Shown here in pieces: positions 1-11,358 of a stretch of 64,000 nucleotides of DNA. Source of the DNA: Neoconidiobolus thromboides FSU 785 (taxonomy: Eukaryota; Entomophthoromycota; Entomophthoromycetes; Entomophthorales; Neoconidiobolaceae). The DNA is taken from the NCBI GenBank assembly GCA_025603075.1, contig MU626264.1, forward strand, positions 1 through 64,000, given 5' to 3'. The notes under the pieces are model-generated. The model worked only from the letters and a program-made list of their open reading frames with translations. It was not told the DNA's origin and did not search any database. Every line of letters begins with the position of its first letter. Within the stretch, counting starts at the first letter, position 1. Made by a program: the position numbers and the translations under genes.

Positions 1-59
1 TAAAAAACTATATATAAAGACCAAGATTTTAGTTAAAGTTATAAAAGAAATTGCAATTA

Positions 60-960
60 AATTTTATTTTGATATAAAAAACTAATCCCAAACTTCAATT
101 CTTTTTGCAGTTGAACTCAATAAATCCGCTATTTCTCCAACCTTCCTGCCATGCGAAATAACCAAGACTACATTTTGAGTCACTGTTCTTAAATTCCTGT
201 AAAGTATGACTCAAGTTTCTTGCTCTACAATTGGAAGTTCTATAAACACATTCACAAGAAGTATTTCTATTAGTAACACGATGTTGATAAACAGGTCTAC
301 AATTGGTTTGTAAGGTAGAAGAGATTCTAGCTAAACATTCATTTTTGAGATCTGAAGTTTGAACATCTATTTTTTGAACACAAGTATTACCTGAATATTG
401 TGTCTGGGATGAGATAGAGTTGAAGAGATAGAAGCAAACAGCGAGTACTTGGGAGGTTTTCATTTTATATTATCAAGATGTTTTATATTCTAAACTAATG
501 GTTTTGGAAATACAATATGTAGTATTTGTTCTAAGAGTTGGTATGATATATTAAAGAGTTTAATCGATGCTTTATATACTTTTTGTATTTAATAATTTAA
601 TAAATAATTTGATTGAATAATTCATAATTTAATATTATTTAGTTAAAGAATATTAAATAAAGGACTTGAGTCTGGCCATGACATATTTTTTATTATTTTA
701 AGTCTGGAGTTTTATTAAGATATATACTTTATCTAGCGTCATTGCTAAAGATGCCAATACTTTAGTTAGAGTTCTTTTACGAGAACAATTATGCATCAAT
801 ATAAAGGATACTATGACTAAATTATCTAATTAAAGTTCGGGATCTTAATGTAGTTAAGAGTAGTTTTATTATCTAACCTTTTAAAACTCATTTTGCATTA
901 ATAATCTTTTTTAGTTTACAACTTCTATCTTGTTTTTGATTAATAATGGTAGAGTATTTG
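60..960 (-). repeat. Segmental duplication, unit 1 (with 3720-4545)
   Basis: The secreted-protein gene and roughly 450-500 bases upstream align by eye with 3720-4545. Shared landmarks are the TATATAAA box, an AATAAAGAACTTGAGTCTGG-like stretch near 655-680 (matching about 4280-4300), and degraded similarity up to the TTAATAATA tract near 900 (matching about 4545). Boundaries are approximate. Confidence 0.55.
95..463 (-). CDS. Small secreted cysteine-rich protein, copy 1 (122 aa)
   Basis: Single-exon gene. The protein starts with a hydrophobic signal-peptide-like segment (residues about 1-19, ending in SSQ) followed by a mature part of about 100 residues with eight cysteines. These include a CEC motif and a conserved C-terminal block (SLGYFAWQEGW, then FIEF.CKKN). 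It is a close paralogue of the gene at 3751-4119: cysteine spacing, length and the last 45 residues are nearly the same, while the middle has diverged. A TATA-like TATATAAA (minus strand, 571-580) lies about 110 bases upstream of the ATG, and the paralogue has one at the same distance. The start is the first ATG and is followed directly by the signal peptide. No family recognised; extracellular location is inferred from the leader and paired cysteines. It could be a surface or effector-like protein, but nothing here shows a function. Confidence 0.75.
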   Translation of the reverse strand: MKTSQVLAVCFYLFNSISSQTQYSGNTCVQKIDVQTSDLKNECLARISSTLQTNCRPVYQHRVTNRNTSCECVYRTSNCRARNLSHTLQEFKNSDSKCSLGYFAWQEGWRNSGFIEFNCKKN

Positions 961-1203
961 ATTAATTTTTTAATTCCGATATTAATTTAGACAGAATAAT
1001 AACAACAATAGTAATAAAATTAAAATAAATTAAATCAATGTTTTAGTTAACGCTATTTGCCAAGTAAGCTTGATTTCCATATTAAACTTTTAGCAAAGAA
1101 ATGTTATATTTCAATCTAATTGCCCATTCTATTCATTTTTCTCATTTTGTTATGCATCCAAAAATATAACTATAAATAATGACTATGACATAAGAAAGTT
1201 CAA

Positions 1204-1566
1204 ATGTCAAAGAAAAAATATTTATTACATTATGAAATGACTTATTCCATCTTAAATTTTCCTTTATATTATTTTTTAACTATTATAATAATCAGTTTAC
1301 ATAAATTAAACTATAACCACAAAAGTTGGTACGACTCTAGAAACACAATTCATTTTAAATATACCAAAATAAAGTCTACTATTGAAAATTATATCAATTG
1401 GCTTCATAATCAAGTAAAAAAAGAATTAATATACAAGTTACAGGGGTATGAAGAATATCAATTGAAATTAAATAACAGGAAGCGAACATGCTTGTTAAAT
1501 TCAATAGTCAAGTTATGTACTTTAGGTTATGATAATGGCTTATCTCAACAAGATATTATCATCTAA
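1204..1566 (+). CDS. Unrecognised ORF, 120 aa (doubtful)
   Basis: Open frame from ATG to TAA coding for a Lys/Asn/Ile/Tyr-rich protein with one hydrophobic stretch near residues 14-31. No motif or family recognised. The composition is what A+T-rich noncoding DNA would give, but 120 codons without a stop is fairly long for this base composition. No intron signals, promoter or paralogue seen. It may be a chance ORF or a relic. Confidence 0.2.
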   Translation: MSKKKYLLHYEMTYSILNFPLYYFLTIIIISLHKLNYNHKSWYDSRNTIHFKYTKIKSTIENYINWLHNQVKKELIYKLQGYEEYQLKLNNRKRTCLLNSIVKLCTLGYDNGLSQQDIII

Positions 1567-2042
1567 AGGACCAGTTATCTTTATGGTTGTATAATATTTT
1601 ATGTAATTAAGATTGATTTAGTAGATAAAATGTTAAATACAAATAACTCATATTTAAGTGGGGATTGTTACAGAGATAAATTAAATATATCGGCTAAAAA
1701 ATAGCTAAAAAAGCAACCGTTAAAATACTTGTGTAGTCGATTAAAAGATGTGCTAAAAAGATAACTTGTTAAAAAGTCAAAAAAATTAGTTATTAAAGCT
1801 AGGGTTAAAAAGTAACTAAAAAGCCCTTTGCAAAAAATGATTTTACATTATATTGATAATCTTCATTATTATTTTGAATGAATGGAATTTTATTTACTTT
1901 GGTCTTAAATGAAGTAAAAAGTATAAAAAGAGTTAAAATAGATCTATTTATTACTATTTTTTTGCTAAAACAATATATAAATATAATATTTGGTATATTC
2001 AGAACTAATAAACATTGATCAAAGCACTTTTTATAGCTTAAT

Positions 2043-2146
2043 TAGGGGATGTATTTTTGTGTTTAAGAATTCTCCTAACAATTTTTCTACTCAAATGATG
2101 CTTAAAAGGGGAAAAGTAATGAAGCCAAAAAAAGGTCCTCATTATA
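2043..2146 (+). mobile_element. MITE family 1, copy 1
   Basis: Starts AGGGGATGTATTTTTGTG and ends GAAGCCAAAAAAAGGTCCTC. Diverged at the right end; the internal AGCGCT is mutated to ATGATGCT. Confidence 0.7.
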
Positions 2147-2738
2147 ATAATTATAACATAATTAAAAGGACAATTTTTTTAAACCATATTTAAATATTAA
2201 AAGAAACACTTTTATATATTATGTTGTTATTTTAAAACATAGCTATTAAACTTAATAAGTAACAAGTATCTTTATAATAAATAGTAACTATTAGCATATA
2301 TATTGTTAATTAAGTTTTTTTAAATAAAAAAAGGTAAAATAATGTTAACTAAGTATAGCTTTTAGTTATGATTATTAACTTTTTAATTATACTTATTAGC
2401 TTTTCAATTAAATTAATATTAATATTTAGCTTATGTTTAGCTATATACTTTTAAAAAACAACTAATAATAGGACTATTTAATTAGCTTGTTATTAAATAA
2501 AAAACTCATATTTGTATTAATAATAACTATTTTCTAGTTCAAATAATATAAAGTTCAGCTTATAAAAAAACAAAAATTTTCAACTTTTTCTTGTAATTGA
2601 TATTTAATTTGAATATTTTTAAGCTTTATATTTAATTGACTTATTTAATTTATGTGTTAAATAAATATTATTTAAAATTACAAAAAACTATCTAGTTAAA
2701 CTCACTTTGTTTTATTTATAGCTAATCTGAAATAACAC

Positions 2739-2842
2739 TATGGGGATGTATTTTTGTATTTAAGGATTTTCCCAACAATTTTTCCACTCAAATAGCACTT
2801 AAAAGATGGAAAAGATAATGAAATAAAAAACACCACCCTATG
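2739..2842 (+). mobile_element. MITE family 1, copy 2
   Basis: Starts TATGGGGATGTATTTTTG and ends AACACCACCCTATG. Internal part recognisable (CACTCAAATAGCACTTAAAAG). Both terminal repeats present. Confidence 0.75.
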
Positions 2843-2887
2843 TTAAACTTAAAGGAAAATTATATTAAAACATAATAATAAAATAGG

Positions 2888-2960
2888 ATATGAGGGTGTT
2901 TTTTTTTGACTTCGCTTTTCCATTTTTTAAGCGCTATTTGAGCAGAAAAATTCAATGATA
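2888..2960 (-). mobile_element. MITE family 1, copy 3 (truncated)
   Basis: Starts ATATGAGGGTGTTTTTTT, keeps TTTTTTAAGCGCTATTTGAG in the centre and loses similarity after about 2960. Half copy, 45 bases from copy 2 in opposite orientation. Confidence 0.65.
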
Positions 2961-3439
2961 AGGTTATTAGATATTTTAATAAGATAAAATAGATAAAATA
3001 GATAGAAAGCTTAATTTTATTAGTAAAGTTAAGCAAATTACTTGTAAAAAATATTAATAATCAAACATTAACATATTATCTTAAAAATAAGAGTATAGTA
3101 TGCTTAAACTATATTATTATATATTTTAAAATTAATTTTTAATTATATTAGCTTTCAATAAATTATTTTTAATATTAAACAAATACTATAAATTTTGTCT
3201 AAAGCTTCTAACTTTCGTGTAACAAATTTAACATAATATAGACAAAAAGATAGAACTAAGGTTGAGTTGTAGAAGAAATTTTTTATAAAAATAGGTATTG
3301 GTTAAAAGAATAACATTTAGAAATCCAAAAGTGAGTCTTATGATGTTTAATTGAAAAAAACACCAATAGTTAAGGTGGAGTAGTAAAAAGAGAGCCTTTA
3401 AAGATCATAAAAACAGATAGGATGATGCGGAATAAGTGA

Positions 3440-3732
3440 GCTAAAAATGAGATAGTAATTTTAATAGGTAAAAATGATAATCTCGCTTTTTTTCTGGTGG
3501 ATAACAAAAGATATTTTTGTAAAGGTCATTGCTTGGAAGCTGGAGATAATGAGAAGGAGATAAAGGTTTAAAGGTTTAAGAGCCCTTTTAGTGTGATGCT
3601 GTGATAGTAGTAAAATTGGGACAATAGCGTAGAGAAATATGAGCCAAAGGTTATGGAAAGGAGTCTGAAAGAGGAGGAAGAAAATTTATGTCATTTATCA
3701 TTGGAAAATACTAAGATGGAGAAAATTACTTA
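3440..3732 (+). pseudogene. Coding-like remnant, unidentified
   Basis: This stretch is less A+T-rich and purine-biased. It reads as protein in short blocks: a block around 3465-3550 containing FFLVDNKRYFCKGHCLEAG, and one around 3611-3732 containing EPKVMERSLKEEEENL, ending in TAA. The blocks are in different frames and I found no intron of plausible length joining them. I read it as the 3' end of a decayed gene or transposon. No family recognised. Confidence 0.3.
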
Positions 3733-4545
3733 AAAGACTAATATTAAAATTTAGTTCTTTTTACAGTAAAATTCAATAAATCCACTATTTTTCCAACCTT
3801 CCTGCCATGCGAAATAACCAAGACTACATTTTGAGTCACTGTTCTTAAATTCAGCTAAAGTATGGCTAAGGTTTCTTGCTTTACAGTTGGAAGTTCTGTA
3901 ACTGCATTCACAGGATACATTTTTATTAGATACTTTATGGCAATAAGTTGATTTACATTGTGTTTGCAAAGTTGATGAAATATATGATAAACATTCATCT
4001 CGGAGGTCTGAAGTTTGAACATCAACTTTTTCAACGCAAGTGTTTCCAGAATATTGTGTCTGTGATGAAATAGAGTTCAAGAGATAGCAGCAAAGACCGA
4101 TTAGTTGGATGATTTTCATTTTGTATATTTTAATATTATTTACCGCTTTTAATTAACAGATTAAGAAATATAATATTTAGTACTTATTCTAAGAGCTGGT
4201 ATAATATTTTTGGTAGTTTAGTTGACGATTTATATACTTGCTTATTTGTCTATTTAGTTCAGGTTTGCTATGGAATATAAATAAAGAATTTGAACCTGGG
4301 TGTGATATAATGTTTATTATACAAGGCTTGGACTTTTATTAGGATAAGTACGTCATTTAATATTAAAGCTATATATATCTATAGTATTGAGATTAAATAT
4401 TGCTATAATCCTCTGCAAAATAATCATACATAAGTATAAACGATGTTATTTATAAATAATCTGATTAAAATTTAGGTCCAGGACCTTATGATACCGGGGA
4501 ATCAGTTTTATGATATAATCCTTCAAAATTTTATTTGGATTAATA
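3720..4545 (-). repeat. Segmental duplication, unit 2 (with 60-960)
   Basis: Second unit of the duplication. Direct orientation, units about 3.7 kb apart, with MITE copies and coding-like debris between them. Upstream similarity is patchy (indels, substitutions), which indicates an old event. Confidence 0.55.
3751..4119 (-). CDS. Small secreted cysteine-rich protein, copy 2 (122 aa)
   Basis: Paralogue of the gene at 95-463, same strand and exactly the same length. Signal-peptide-like start (residues 1-19), then NTCVEKVDVQTSDL, an SCEC motif and the shared C-terminal block SLGYFAWQEGWKNSGFIEF. The copy-1 cysteines are kept and one extra is present (TYCHK), giving nine in the mature part. Homology extends upstream of the coding region for several hundred bases, so the pair arose by segmental duplication. 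A TATATAAA-type box (minus strand, about 4229-4237) lies about 110 bases before the start codon. Substitutions concentrate in the middle of the protein, while signal peptide, cysteines and C-terminus are kept. This suggests both copies are still under selection, but that was not calculated. Confidence 0.75.
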   Translation of the reverse strand: MKIIQLIGLCCYLLNSISSQTQYSGNTCVEKVDVQTSDLRDECLSYISSTLQTQCKSTYCHKVSNKNVSCECSYRTSNCKARNLSHTLAEFKNSDSKCSLGYFAWQEGWKNSGFIEFYCKKN

Positions 4546-7390
4546 ATACAATATTTTTATTTATAATTTCCACAGATTTTATTATTATTAGCATAACGCA
4601 CTAATAGCTCATTAAATCTGGTGTTGAAATAAGTCAAATATAATAATAATAATATAAAATGAATAAAAATTGAAAAATTTACCTCAAAAGCAAAATTTAC
4701 GCTATTTATTACAGCTTCAACTTTGAAATTTTTTAGGAAAGAGCACTGTTTAAAAAAATTGCACACGTTATCTTTATTTTCATTTAATTATGCAATCAGA
4801 TAAATGGTCCCATAAATATCGGCTGGGTACAAGAGTTTCTAATTCAAATCCTAAAAGAAAGATGTATTTAAAGACTCGATGTAAAGCTGTGGCTTCTAAC
4901 AAGGTAAAAAATACTATAAATATCTGCGATAAAAGAGATGGATTTACTCCTTGAGTAAAGCTATTATTAGTAATAAAAAAGCATTTGCTTTTTGAACTTG
5001 AAATCTACTACATGAGAGTATCCTTGTACTTTCGAATTTTTCTCCACTACTTAAATGGCATGAAATATAAGCAAATCATTAACCAAAACCTTAAAAGATG
5101 GTCATCTTTATAGAATACAACGCTTATATAAAAATACAGGTTTATCCTCAGTCTTTTACCGAAAGACTAGAGATGTAATAAGATAAAGCTGTATAAAATA
5201 TACTAACTTAATCCAAAATGTAAAAACAAAAACTCTAAACTTCATAAAGCTTCTAAGTCTCGCTTAACTTGGATCCTAACTTATTAAAACGTATAATACT
5301 GCATCTTTCTAACATTTGTTTATTATAATGGACATAGCGAAAAACAAAATTCATTGAATCAAAAATATTTGCTAAATTGGTTAAAAGCTTTAGTTTAAAT
5401 ATTTTATACTAAATTAAGAGAATTATAAACTTTATACCAGCTTCTATCAATTTTTCTAACAATAAATGGCTATAAAAACGACCAGACTTTAACTTTTGCT
5501 ATACCACCTTATGTATTTATCATATTTTATTAAACTGTATCTTCAGCAGATGGTAAATCAAGAATAAATATGAAATTCAGTCAAGTTAATATCAAGTTTA
5601 TAAATTTGCAATATTATTGGTAATTTGGGCAAATTTTATAGTCATCCCTGCTTTACCATCTATTCAAAATATGAGTTTGTTAATTTATTTTTTAATAAAG
5701 TTCCATCATACATAAATTACATCAAGCCCATATTGGGCACTTCAAAAAATGTGTAAACATTCTCTCCCTATTAAAAAATAAATGGTATCTTATTAAACAT
5801 TTACTACTTTTAGCTATTTCTAAAACCAGCAATTTAAATAATTTATTTAAAAATACATTATGTTCCTGAGTTGATATTATAATAGTAAAGAACATTTTTT
5901 AAAAAAAATCAGCTCTTAAATTTACGGGTATAAAAACATTTGTATCATTTTTTGATATACCATTTTTATTTTATTTTCAAAAAAACTCGAATATTACTTT
6001 ATTTTCCAAGTTTAATTTTAGCTTTATTCGACCAGAAGAACTTTAAAAGGTGGTAGGATAAAATATTCTAATCACAAGCAATGAACAGTTAGATAATATC
6101 AGAATCCAAACATACCAAACATTGATTTTCTTATATTATTAATACAGTTTTTTTAATTATATGATAAATTAATATTAGTTAAAATAAAAGCTTGGCAAAA
6201 ACGCAACCTTTTTTTATCTGATATTTATAGGTTTATTCTTTGTTTAAACAAGGCCAACTTTGGTCAACTGATAATGCACAACTTCATTTTGAGTATTCAA
6301 AGTAGTATGAAAGATTTTAGATATAAACAAAAGTACTTTGAGACTGTAATAAATTATTCTTATGTCTTATTTTAAAATGCTGGCCTTTAAAAAGTCATCT
6401 TCATATCGTTTTAATAGGTAAGCTATGATTTTTAAAGCTGCATTAAAAACAACGGCGGATTAAACTTTTATGTGTAATTAAAACAAGCTGAAGAATTTTA
6501 AAAAAATTCTGCCTACAAATTTACTTTAAAATCAGTAAAATCTAGATGTAGATGAAGGTATCAATTTCATTATGATGCTTAACTACTTTGATCATTTTCA
6601 TCTAATTTGATTCAATAATCACTAATTATTAGGTACGAGTTCTAATTATTCTAAATAAGCATTATTTTCTAAATGATATCCTAAAATCACGCCTTAAAAG
6701 AATAAATTTCAGTTCAATTTGTACTTGTTTAATAATGCCGCTGAATATCAATTTTCTGATATATTTAATATTATAAACACATCTAACCTTGATGATTATC
6801 TTTACTTTATCAAAAAGAAGATGGAAATTAAATACTTTTATGCTTGTTTCTGCTAACAAACAAAATGAGTAAAACATAAACGCAAAACTATCAAAATAGT
6901 TTCTATTAGAATATTCTTGGTCTAAATTAAGTTCTAAGAAGAGTATATTATTAATAGCTTATTAAACATGAATTATAAGTTGATGAGATGTTAAATCAGA
7001 AAAAACGACCATTAAATTTATTAATAAAACTTTAGAGATTTTATGTTTTAGAATTAAGCAAGGGTTTTAGCCAAGAAAAGAGGCATTTGATTGGTATCCG
7101 AAAATTTTTATATAATTTTAAAGTTTTTTAACATCTCCTTTTTATAGAAATCAAATCGCCAAGATATTATGTTGTTTTTGTATTTAAGACTAATTTATCA
7201 CTTAACTTGATACTTTAACCACCCTCTTCCCAGTTTATTAAAAAATAAATTAGACTTATATTTGATTCGCTTATTATTTTAATGTTAGTTACTATGAATG
7301 TACTTTGATTTTGCCGTTATGCCATATATTAAGATTCGAAAAGTATATAAACCCAAAATTTGAAATAAAATTCAAAGAACACTGTTAATA
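4120..7390. other. Long gene-poor stretch, possibly decayed coding DNA
   Basis: Duplicated upstream sequence to about 4545, then 2.8 kb without an intact gene. An ATG near 4790 opens a short Lys/Arg-rich reading frame, and a block near 5065-5190 reads MKYKQIINQNLK, then RIQRLYKNTGLSSVF, which loosely recalls a transposase helix-turn-helix. Stops and frame changes are too many to define a gene. The 71-codon minus-strand ORF at 6662-6877 has no recognisable features. A TATATAA at 7344-7350 belongs to the next gene. Confidence 0.4.
7344..7350 (+). promoter_or_regulatory. TATA box of the DOMON-b561 gene
   Basis: TATATAA 47 bases before the start codon at 7391, in a position usual for a fungal core promoter. 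Confidence 0.45.
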
Positions 7391-8566
7391 ATGAAATTTT
7401 TACAAATACTTTTTTTGTTTTTTATAATAGCTGCTACTTATGCTAATGGTATACTTCATTTTAAAATATATTGAAATAGTTTATTAATATTGGTATTAGT
7501 GTGTCCATCTGGAGCACCATTTTGTTTAGACGTTAGTGTTTCAGCAAATCAAGCCAAGTTCACACTTCAAGGATCAAAAAAATCCGGATATATGGCAGTA
7601 GGGTTAGGTACATCTATGACTAATTCGGAGATTTTTGTAAGCTTTTTTATTTGATCTATTTGGTCTTTGACTAACGTTATTAATTAGATTGCTTGGTTTG
7701 ATTCAAATGGAAAACCACATGTAACTCAAAATTTAGGAGTAGGGCATACTAGACCTCAATCTGTCTCAGCCTCAAGCTTGGTTGTAAGCACTGACCAATC
7801 CTCTACTCAAAATAATAAAAATACTATTGTTTTCACCAGACCTCTTAAATCAACAATTAAAGGTGGTGTTGATATTAACCCAAATGATGCAAATAATATG
7901 ATTTGGGCTTATTCAGATTCTACTCCATCATCAGATGGATCTATAAAAAAGCATAGTTCTCGAGGTACTTTTAGCTACAGTGTAAGTTCAAGTGGTTCTG
8001 GAACCATCTCGGAAGCCAACACCCCAGCAGCGGATGCTTCAACTTCAGGAGTTGCCACAGTAATTATTATACATGGTGCACTAATGTTAGTAGCTTGGAT
8101 TTTATTACCAATAATTTCTATTTATATTGCTCGTTTCCTTAAAGGCGCATTGGGTATATGGTGGTTCAGACTACATTTCGGTTTATTTGTCTTGACCGGT
8201 CTCATTGGTGTAATATCAATTGTCTTGGTGGCCCTTGATCGTGGTAATGTTTTAGATAATCCTCATGGAGCCCTTGGAGTTGCTGTTATGGCTATCTATG
8301 GATTTCAAGTAGGCCTCGGGATTTATATTGACAAAATGTGGAGTCCAGAACGTACTAAAATACCAATCTCCGATAAAGCACATTGGTGGTTAGGTAGAAT
8401 CGTGTTTTTATTAGCATTTGCTAATATAGTCTATGGTATTGTATTAATAGGAAATCCAGTCTATTTCTGGATACCTACAGGAATTATAATCGCTGGAGGA
8501 GTTGGTGCCTTTACATATGGCCAAATATCATCGAAAAAAACTCAAGAAATTAATGGAAAAGTCTGA
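7391..8566 (+). CDS. DOMON / cytochrome b561 membrane protein (357 aa, 3 exons)
   Basis: Exons 7391-7448, 7500-7636 and 7688-8566; both introns are GT-AG and the joins keep frame. The product has a signal peptide (residues about 1-19), a DOMON domain (about 20-165, with CPSGAPFCLD and GYMAVGLGTSMTNSEIF, where Met59 is the likely haem axial ligand), a Ser/Thr-rich linker, and a b561 core of five or six membrane spans. The four b561 histidines can be seen in IIHGALM, WWFRLHF, NPHGALG and KAHWWLGR. The family is thought to pass electrons across a membrane, with two haems in the b561 core and a haem in the extracellular DOMON domain. Closest relative in the window is the gene at 18448-19470. The short first exon carries only the signal peptide, which decides the start. 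Exact donor and acceptor of haem electrons unknown. Confidence 0.88.
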
Positions 8567-8835
8567 TTTGTATATTTTAATCTAATAAATTTTGTTTTAT
8601 ACTAATTAATCACTGTAATGATCAATCCTTTAACAATACAAAATCATATCTCCAAATAAAAATTATCATTTAGTTTATACAAATGTGTCGTAATAAAGTA
8701 TTGACTATTACTTTCATAAACAGCATGTTAAAAACAATCAAATATAAATATAAATATCTTGGGTTAAAAAAAGGGGGCTTCGTTTTAAAACCACCTTTAA
8801 TTTAAGTCCTGAAATTTAAAGTAATTACCTGAAAG

Positions 8836-8987
8836 TACAACTATTGCAATTCTATTATGACCTAATTTGCGGTAATTTTTAGAGCCAGCTGTCTGCTTAT
8901 TTTTATAAAGTCAAACTCTAATTTTAGCAAGATTTTGTTTTTAAATGGATAATTAACTAGATCGTAATAGAGTTGCAACAACTATAG
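8836..8987 (+). mobile_element. Inverted-repeat element family 2, copy 1
   Basis: Left end ACAACTATTGCAATTCTATT; right end AATAGAGTTGCAACAACTAT is its imperfect inverse. Interior shares CTAATTTGCGGTAATTTTTAG and the TTTTAGCAAGATTTTG segment with 48187-48357. About 152 bp. Confidence 0.65.
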
Positions 8988-9886
8988 CTTAAAATGGCAA
9001 CTTTTGCCATATTTTTCTGTTTTTATTAGGTAATTTATAAAGCAATTCGACCTTTTGTGGCGCAAGCGGCAAAAGTAATTAATTGTAACTATAGAATCGA
9101 TTATAAAGTTGGCTAACTATCATAAAAAATTTCAAAGCTTTATTCATTATAATAATAAAGTAACGCTCTCCACTATAATATTAGTTTTTTTATCTTTTGG
9201 AGAGCTATTTTGAGCTAATAAAAAGTATCCAAAGTTATATTATTGGCAATTATAGAATAGAGCCAATTGCTTTTATATTGAAGTAAAATTAAAACTTAAA
9301 ATAATTCTATTGGAAATTTAAAAATGAAACGACCGTTGTAGCCTATGACCTATTTTTTGCATAAACTATCTTATACAATTAATAAGGTTTTAAAGTCAAA
9401 AATTGTGCTAAGACAGGCGAATTAACATGGATGAGTTAAAATATATTAAAATCAAAATAATTTTTTCCAAGTTTGATAAAGTAAATTCCGTAGAAGTAGT
9501 ATTATTAAATGAAAAAAATAACTGGAGTAGTGTTTTTATTATTTTTCTATTTATAGACAACTTGGGATTTTAAGAAAATATCTTAGCCTCTAATGAAAAA
9601 AAACATCTTTTACTTTAGTTTTTATAGTTAATTTAGTATTTTTGCAATAAATATTAAAAGGGAAAAAAGTTGATCCTTGGATTAAAGTTAATCTACTTTA
9701 TGATACAGGCGCTTGAGCATTACGCAACTGTTGAAAATCTTATACATACCTTGATATTTAGATAGAGTTCCCTGCCTGTAGATACTTTGAAGTTATTTTT
9801 ATCTTACAAAAAACGGAAATAAATATTAACATAAAATAAATGTTACATTTCGGAAAGGCTAAAATCCAAAATGTACTTTTATTAAC

Positions 9887-9992
9887 ATATGTGGGTGTTT
9901 TTTTGGCTTCATTATTTTTTCCATCTTTTAAGCACCATTTGAGCGGAAAAATTGCTAGTAAAATTCTTAAACACAAAAATACATCTTCATAT
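9887..9992 (-). mobile_element. MITE family 1, copy 4
   Basis: ATATGTGGGTGTTTTTTTGG at the left, AAATACATCTTCATAT at the right; centre CCATCTTTTAAGCACCATTT. Full length. Confidence 0.75.
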
Positions 9993-10503
9993 TCATTCGT
10001 TGATGATGCACCATTATTTTTACTTATTATATCGTTTCTAAGTCTATATTAATAAGTTATTTATAAATAAAGTAGTAATTCATCAAAAACGACAATATTT
10101 TTATACTATATATTCAAAACCTGATACAATATTTATATCACTTCACTGTACTAGGATGTTAAAAGTTAGTTTTATACTCATCTACAACTTTGATATTCTA
10201 TTTTCAGCATTATGTGAAAAATAAGGCTTGCTCAACGACTTTAAAGGCTATTGCCAGTTTAAATTAATTGCTATTTTATTTTTGAAGTACAATAAAAACA
10301 AACAATAATTATCTTAGTAAAACTATAACAAGAATTGATCTTTGAATTAATTTACAAAAATATGTATAACTATAAATGTTATTTAGTTTAAATAATTTTA
10401 TTTTAAAAAAATAGAATTCTTGCTTTATTCTCATTTGTTAGTGAAATCTTTAATTAATTTATTAAGCAACCATAAAAATGAACCAGGTGACTAAATTCAA
10501 AAG

Positions 10504-10510
10504 TATAAAA
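10504..10510 (+). promoter_or_regulatory. TATA box of the DOMON-GPI gene
   Basis: TATAAAA 45 bases before the ATG at 10549, matching the spacing at 7344. Confidence 0.45.
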
Positions 10511-10548
10511 CCAGAATAAAAAGATTATCTTATCTTTTAAAATCAAAC

Positions 10549-11358
10549 ATGAAATTCATAGATTCTTTTTTGTTTGTTTCATTCTGTGTTACAAACGTAT
10601 TCGGGGCTAATAGTAAGTGATTAGCAACATTTTTTATTTAGTATTAATCATTTTTTATTTAGACTGCCCAGAAGAAAATTTATGTTTTGATGTACAAACG
10701 AGTGGTGATGAAGCTAAATTTACAGTAGAGGGCCCAAAGGAGCTTGGGTGGATAGCAGTTGGCCTTGGAACCGGTATGGAAGGCTCTGAGATCTTCGTAA
10801 GTGCTTAGTGGGATTCTTTTACTCTGATACTAATTCTTTGTCTAACAGATTACATACTTTGACGACAAGAACAAGCCTAAAGTAACACATGCTAAAGGCA
10901 CAGGCCATGAACCACCAAAGCAAGTTGATTCTAAAGATATTAAAATTGATGATAAAAGCAGTAAAATAGCAGGCAATAAGAGGATGATTTCATTTACTAG
11001 AAAGTTAAAGAAGAGTTTCAGTGAAGGCTTGGATATCAATAATAAAGGAAGCAATGATTTTATTTGGGCTTATCATAAAAACAAACCAAATTCTAAAGGC
11101 GAAATTACTCATCATTTAAAGAAAGGTACTTTTGAGTTAGATTTAGCTTCAAAAAGCTCTACTTCTGACAATGGTAAAGCTAGTACCTCCTCTAGTAACG
11201 ATAAATCTAATACCCTTTCTGATTCTAAAAGTAAAAGCAGTTCCAATTCTGAGTCTACTGGTAAAAAAGATGGATCTTCAAGTCATTCTATTGTAAACTT
11301 TACATTATCTTCCCAACTTTTATTTGTAGCTTATTTTGCCACTTTAAGTTTATTTTAA
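10549..11358 (+). CDS. Secreted DOMON protein, probably GPI-anchored (235 aa, 3 exons)
   Basis: Exons 10549-10612, 10663-10796 and 10849-11358 (introns 50 and 52 bp, GT-AG, frame kept). Signal peptide (about 1-20), then a DOMON domain (about 22-155) with CPEENLCFDV, GWIAVGLGTGMEGSEIF (likely Met haem ligand) and FIWAYHKNKP, all aligning with the DOMON-b561 proteins at 7391 and 18448. Intron positions also match the 7391 gene. Unlike them it has no b561 core. It continues into a Ser/Lys-rich stalk and ends in a short hydrophobic tail (VAYFATLSLF), the usual form of a GPI-attachment signal. So it is probably an external cell-surface haem protein left after loss, or before gain, of the b561 half. 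GPI anchoring is inferred only from the C-terminus. Confidence 0.82.

Larger units (their letters stand above)
1567..3240. other. Intergenic stretch with three MITE copies
   Basis: Very A+T-rich. Holds MITE copies near 2043, 2739 and 2888 (annotated separately). Short ORFs here (for example 1990-2193) are mostly MITE sequence. I see no gene. Confidence 0.6.
8567..10503. other. Intergenic stretch with two transposon relics
   Basis: Contains an inverted-repeat element (8836-8987) and a MITE (9887-9992). Near 9668-9715 a short plus-strand reading (VDPWIKVNLLYDTGA, then a stop) resembles a retropepsin DTGA motif but stands alone. The ORFs at 9758-10052 are MITE sequence on opposite strands. No gene seen. 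Confidence 0.5.

Noticed and set aside
4786-5190. Possible Tc1/mariner helix-turn-helix (MKYKQI..., RIQRLYKNTG...)
   Set aside because: No catalytic triad or matching downstream order found on either strand; too decayed to name.
9661-9720. Short plus-strand reading with LLYDTGA, like a retropepsin active site
   Set aside because: Followed by a stop and without any other protease, reverse transcriptase or integrase block nearby; could be chance.
9758-10052. Two overlapping ORFs on opposite strands
   Set aside because: Both are translations of a MITE copy and its flanks; the same peptide pieces recur at other copies.
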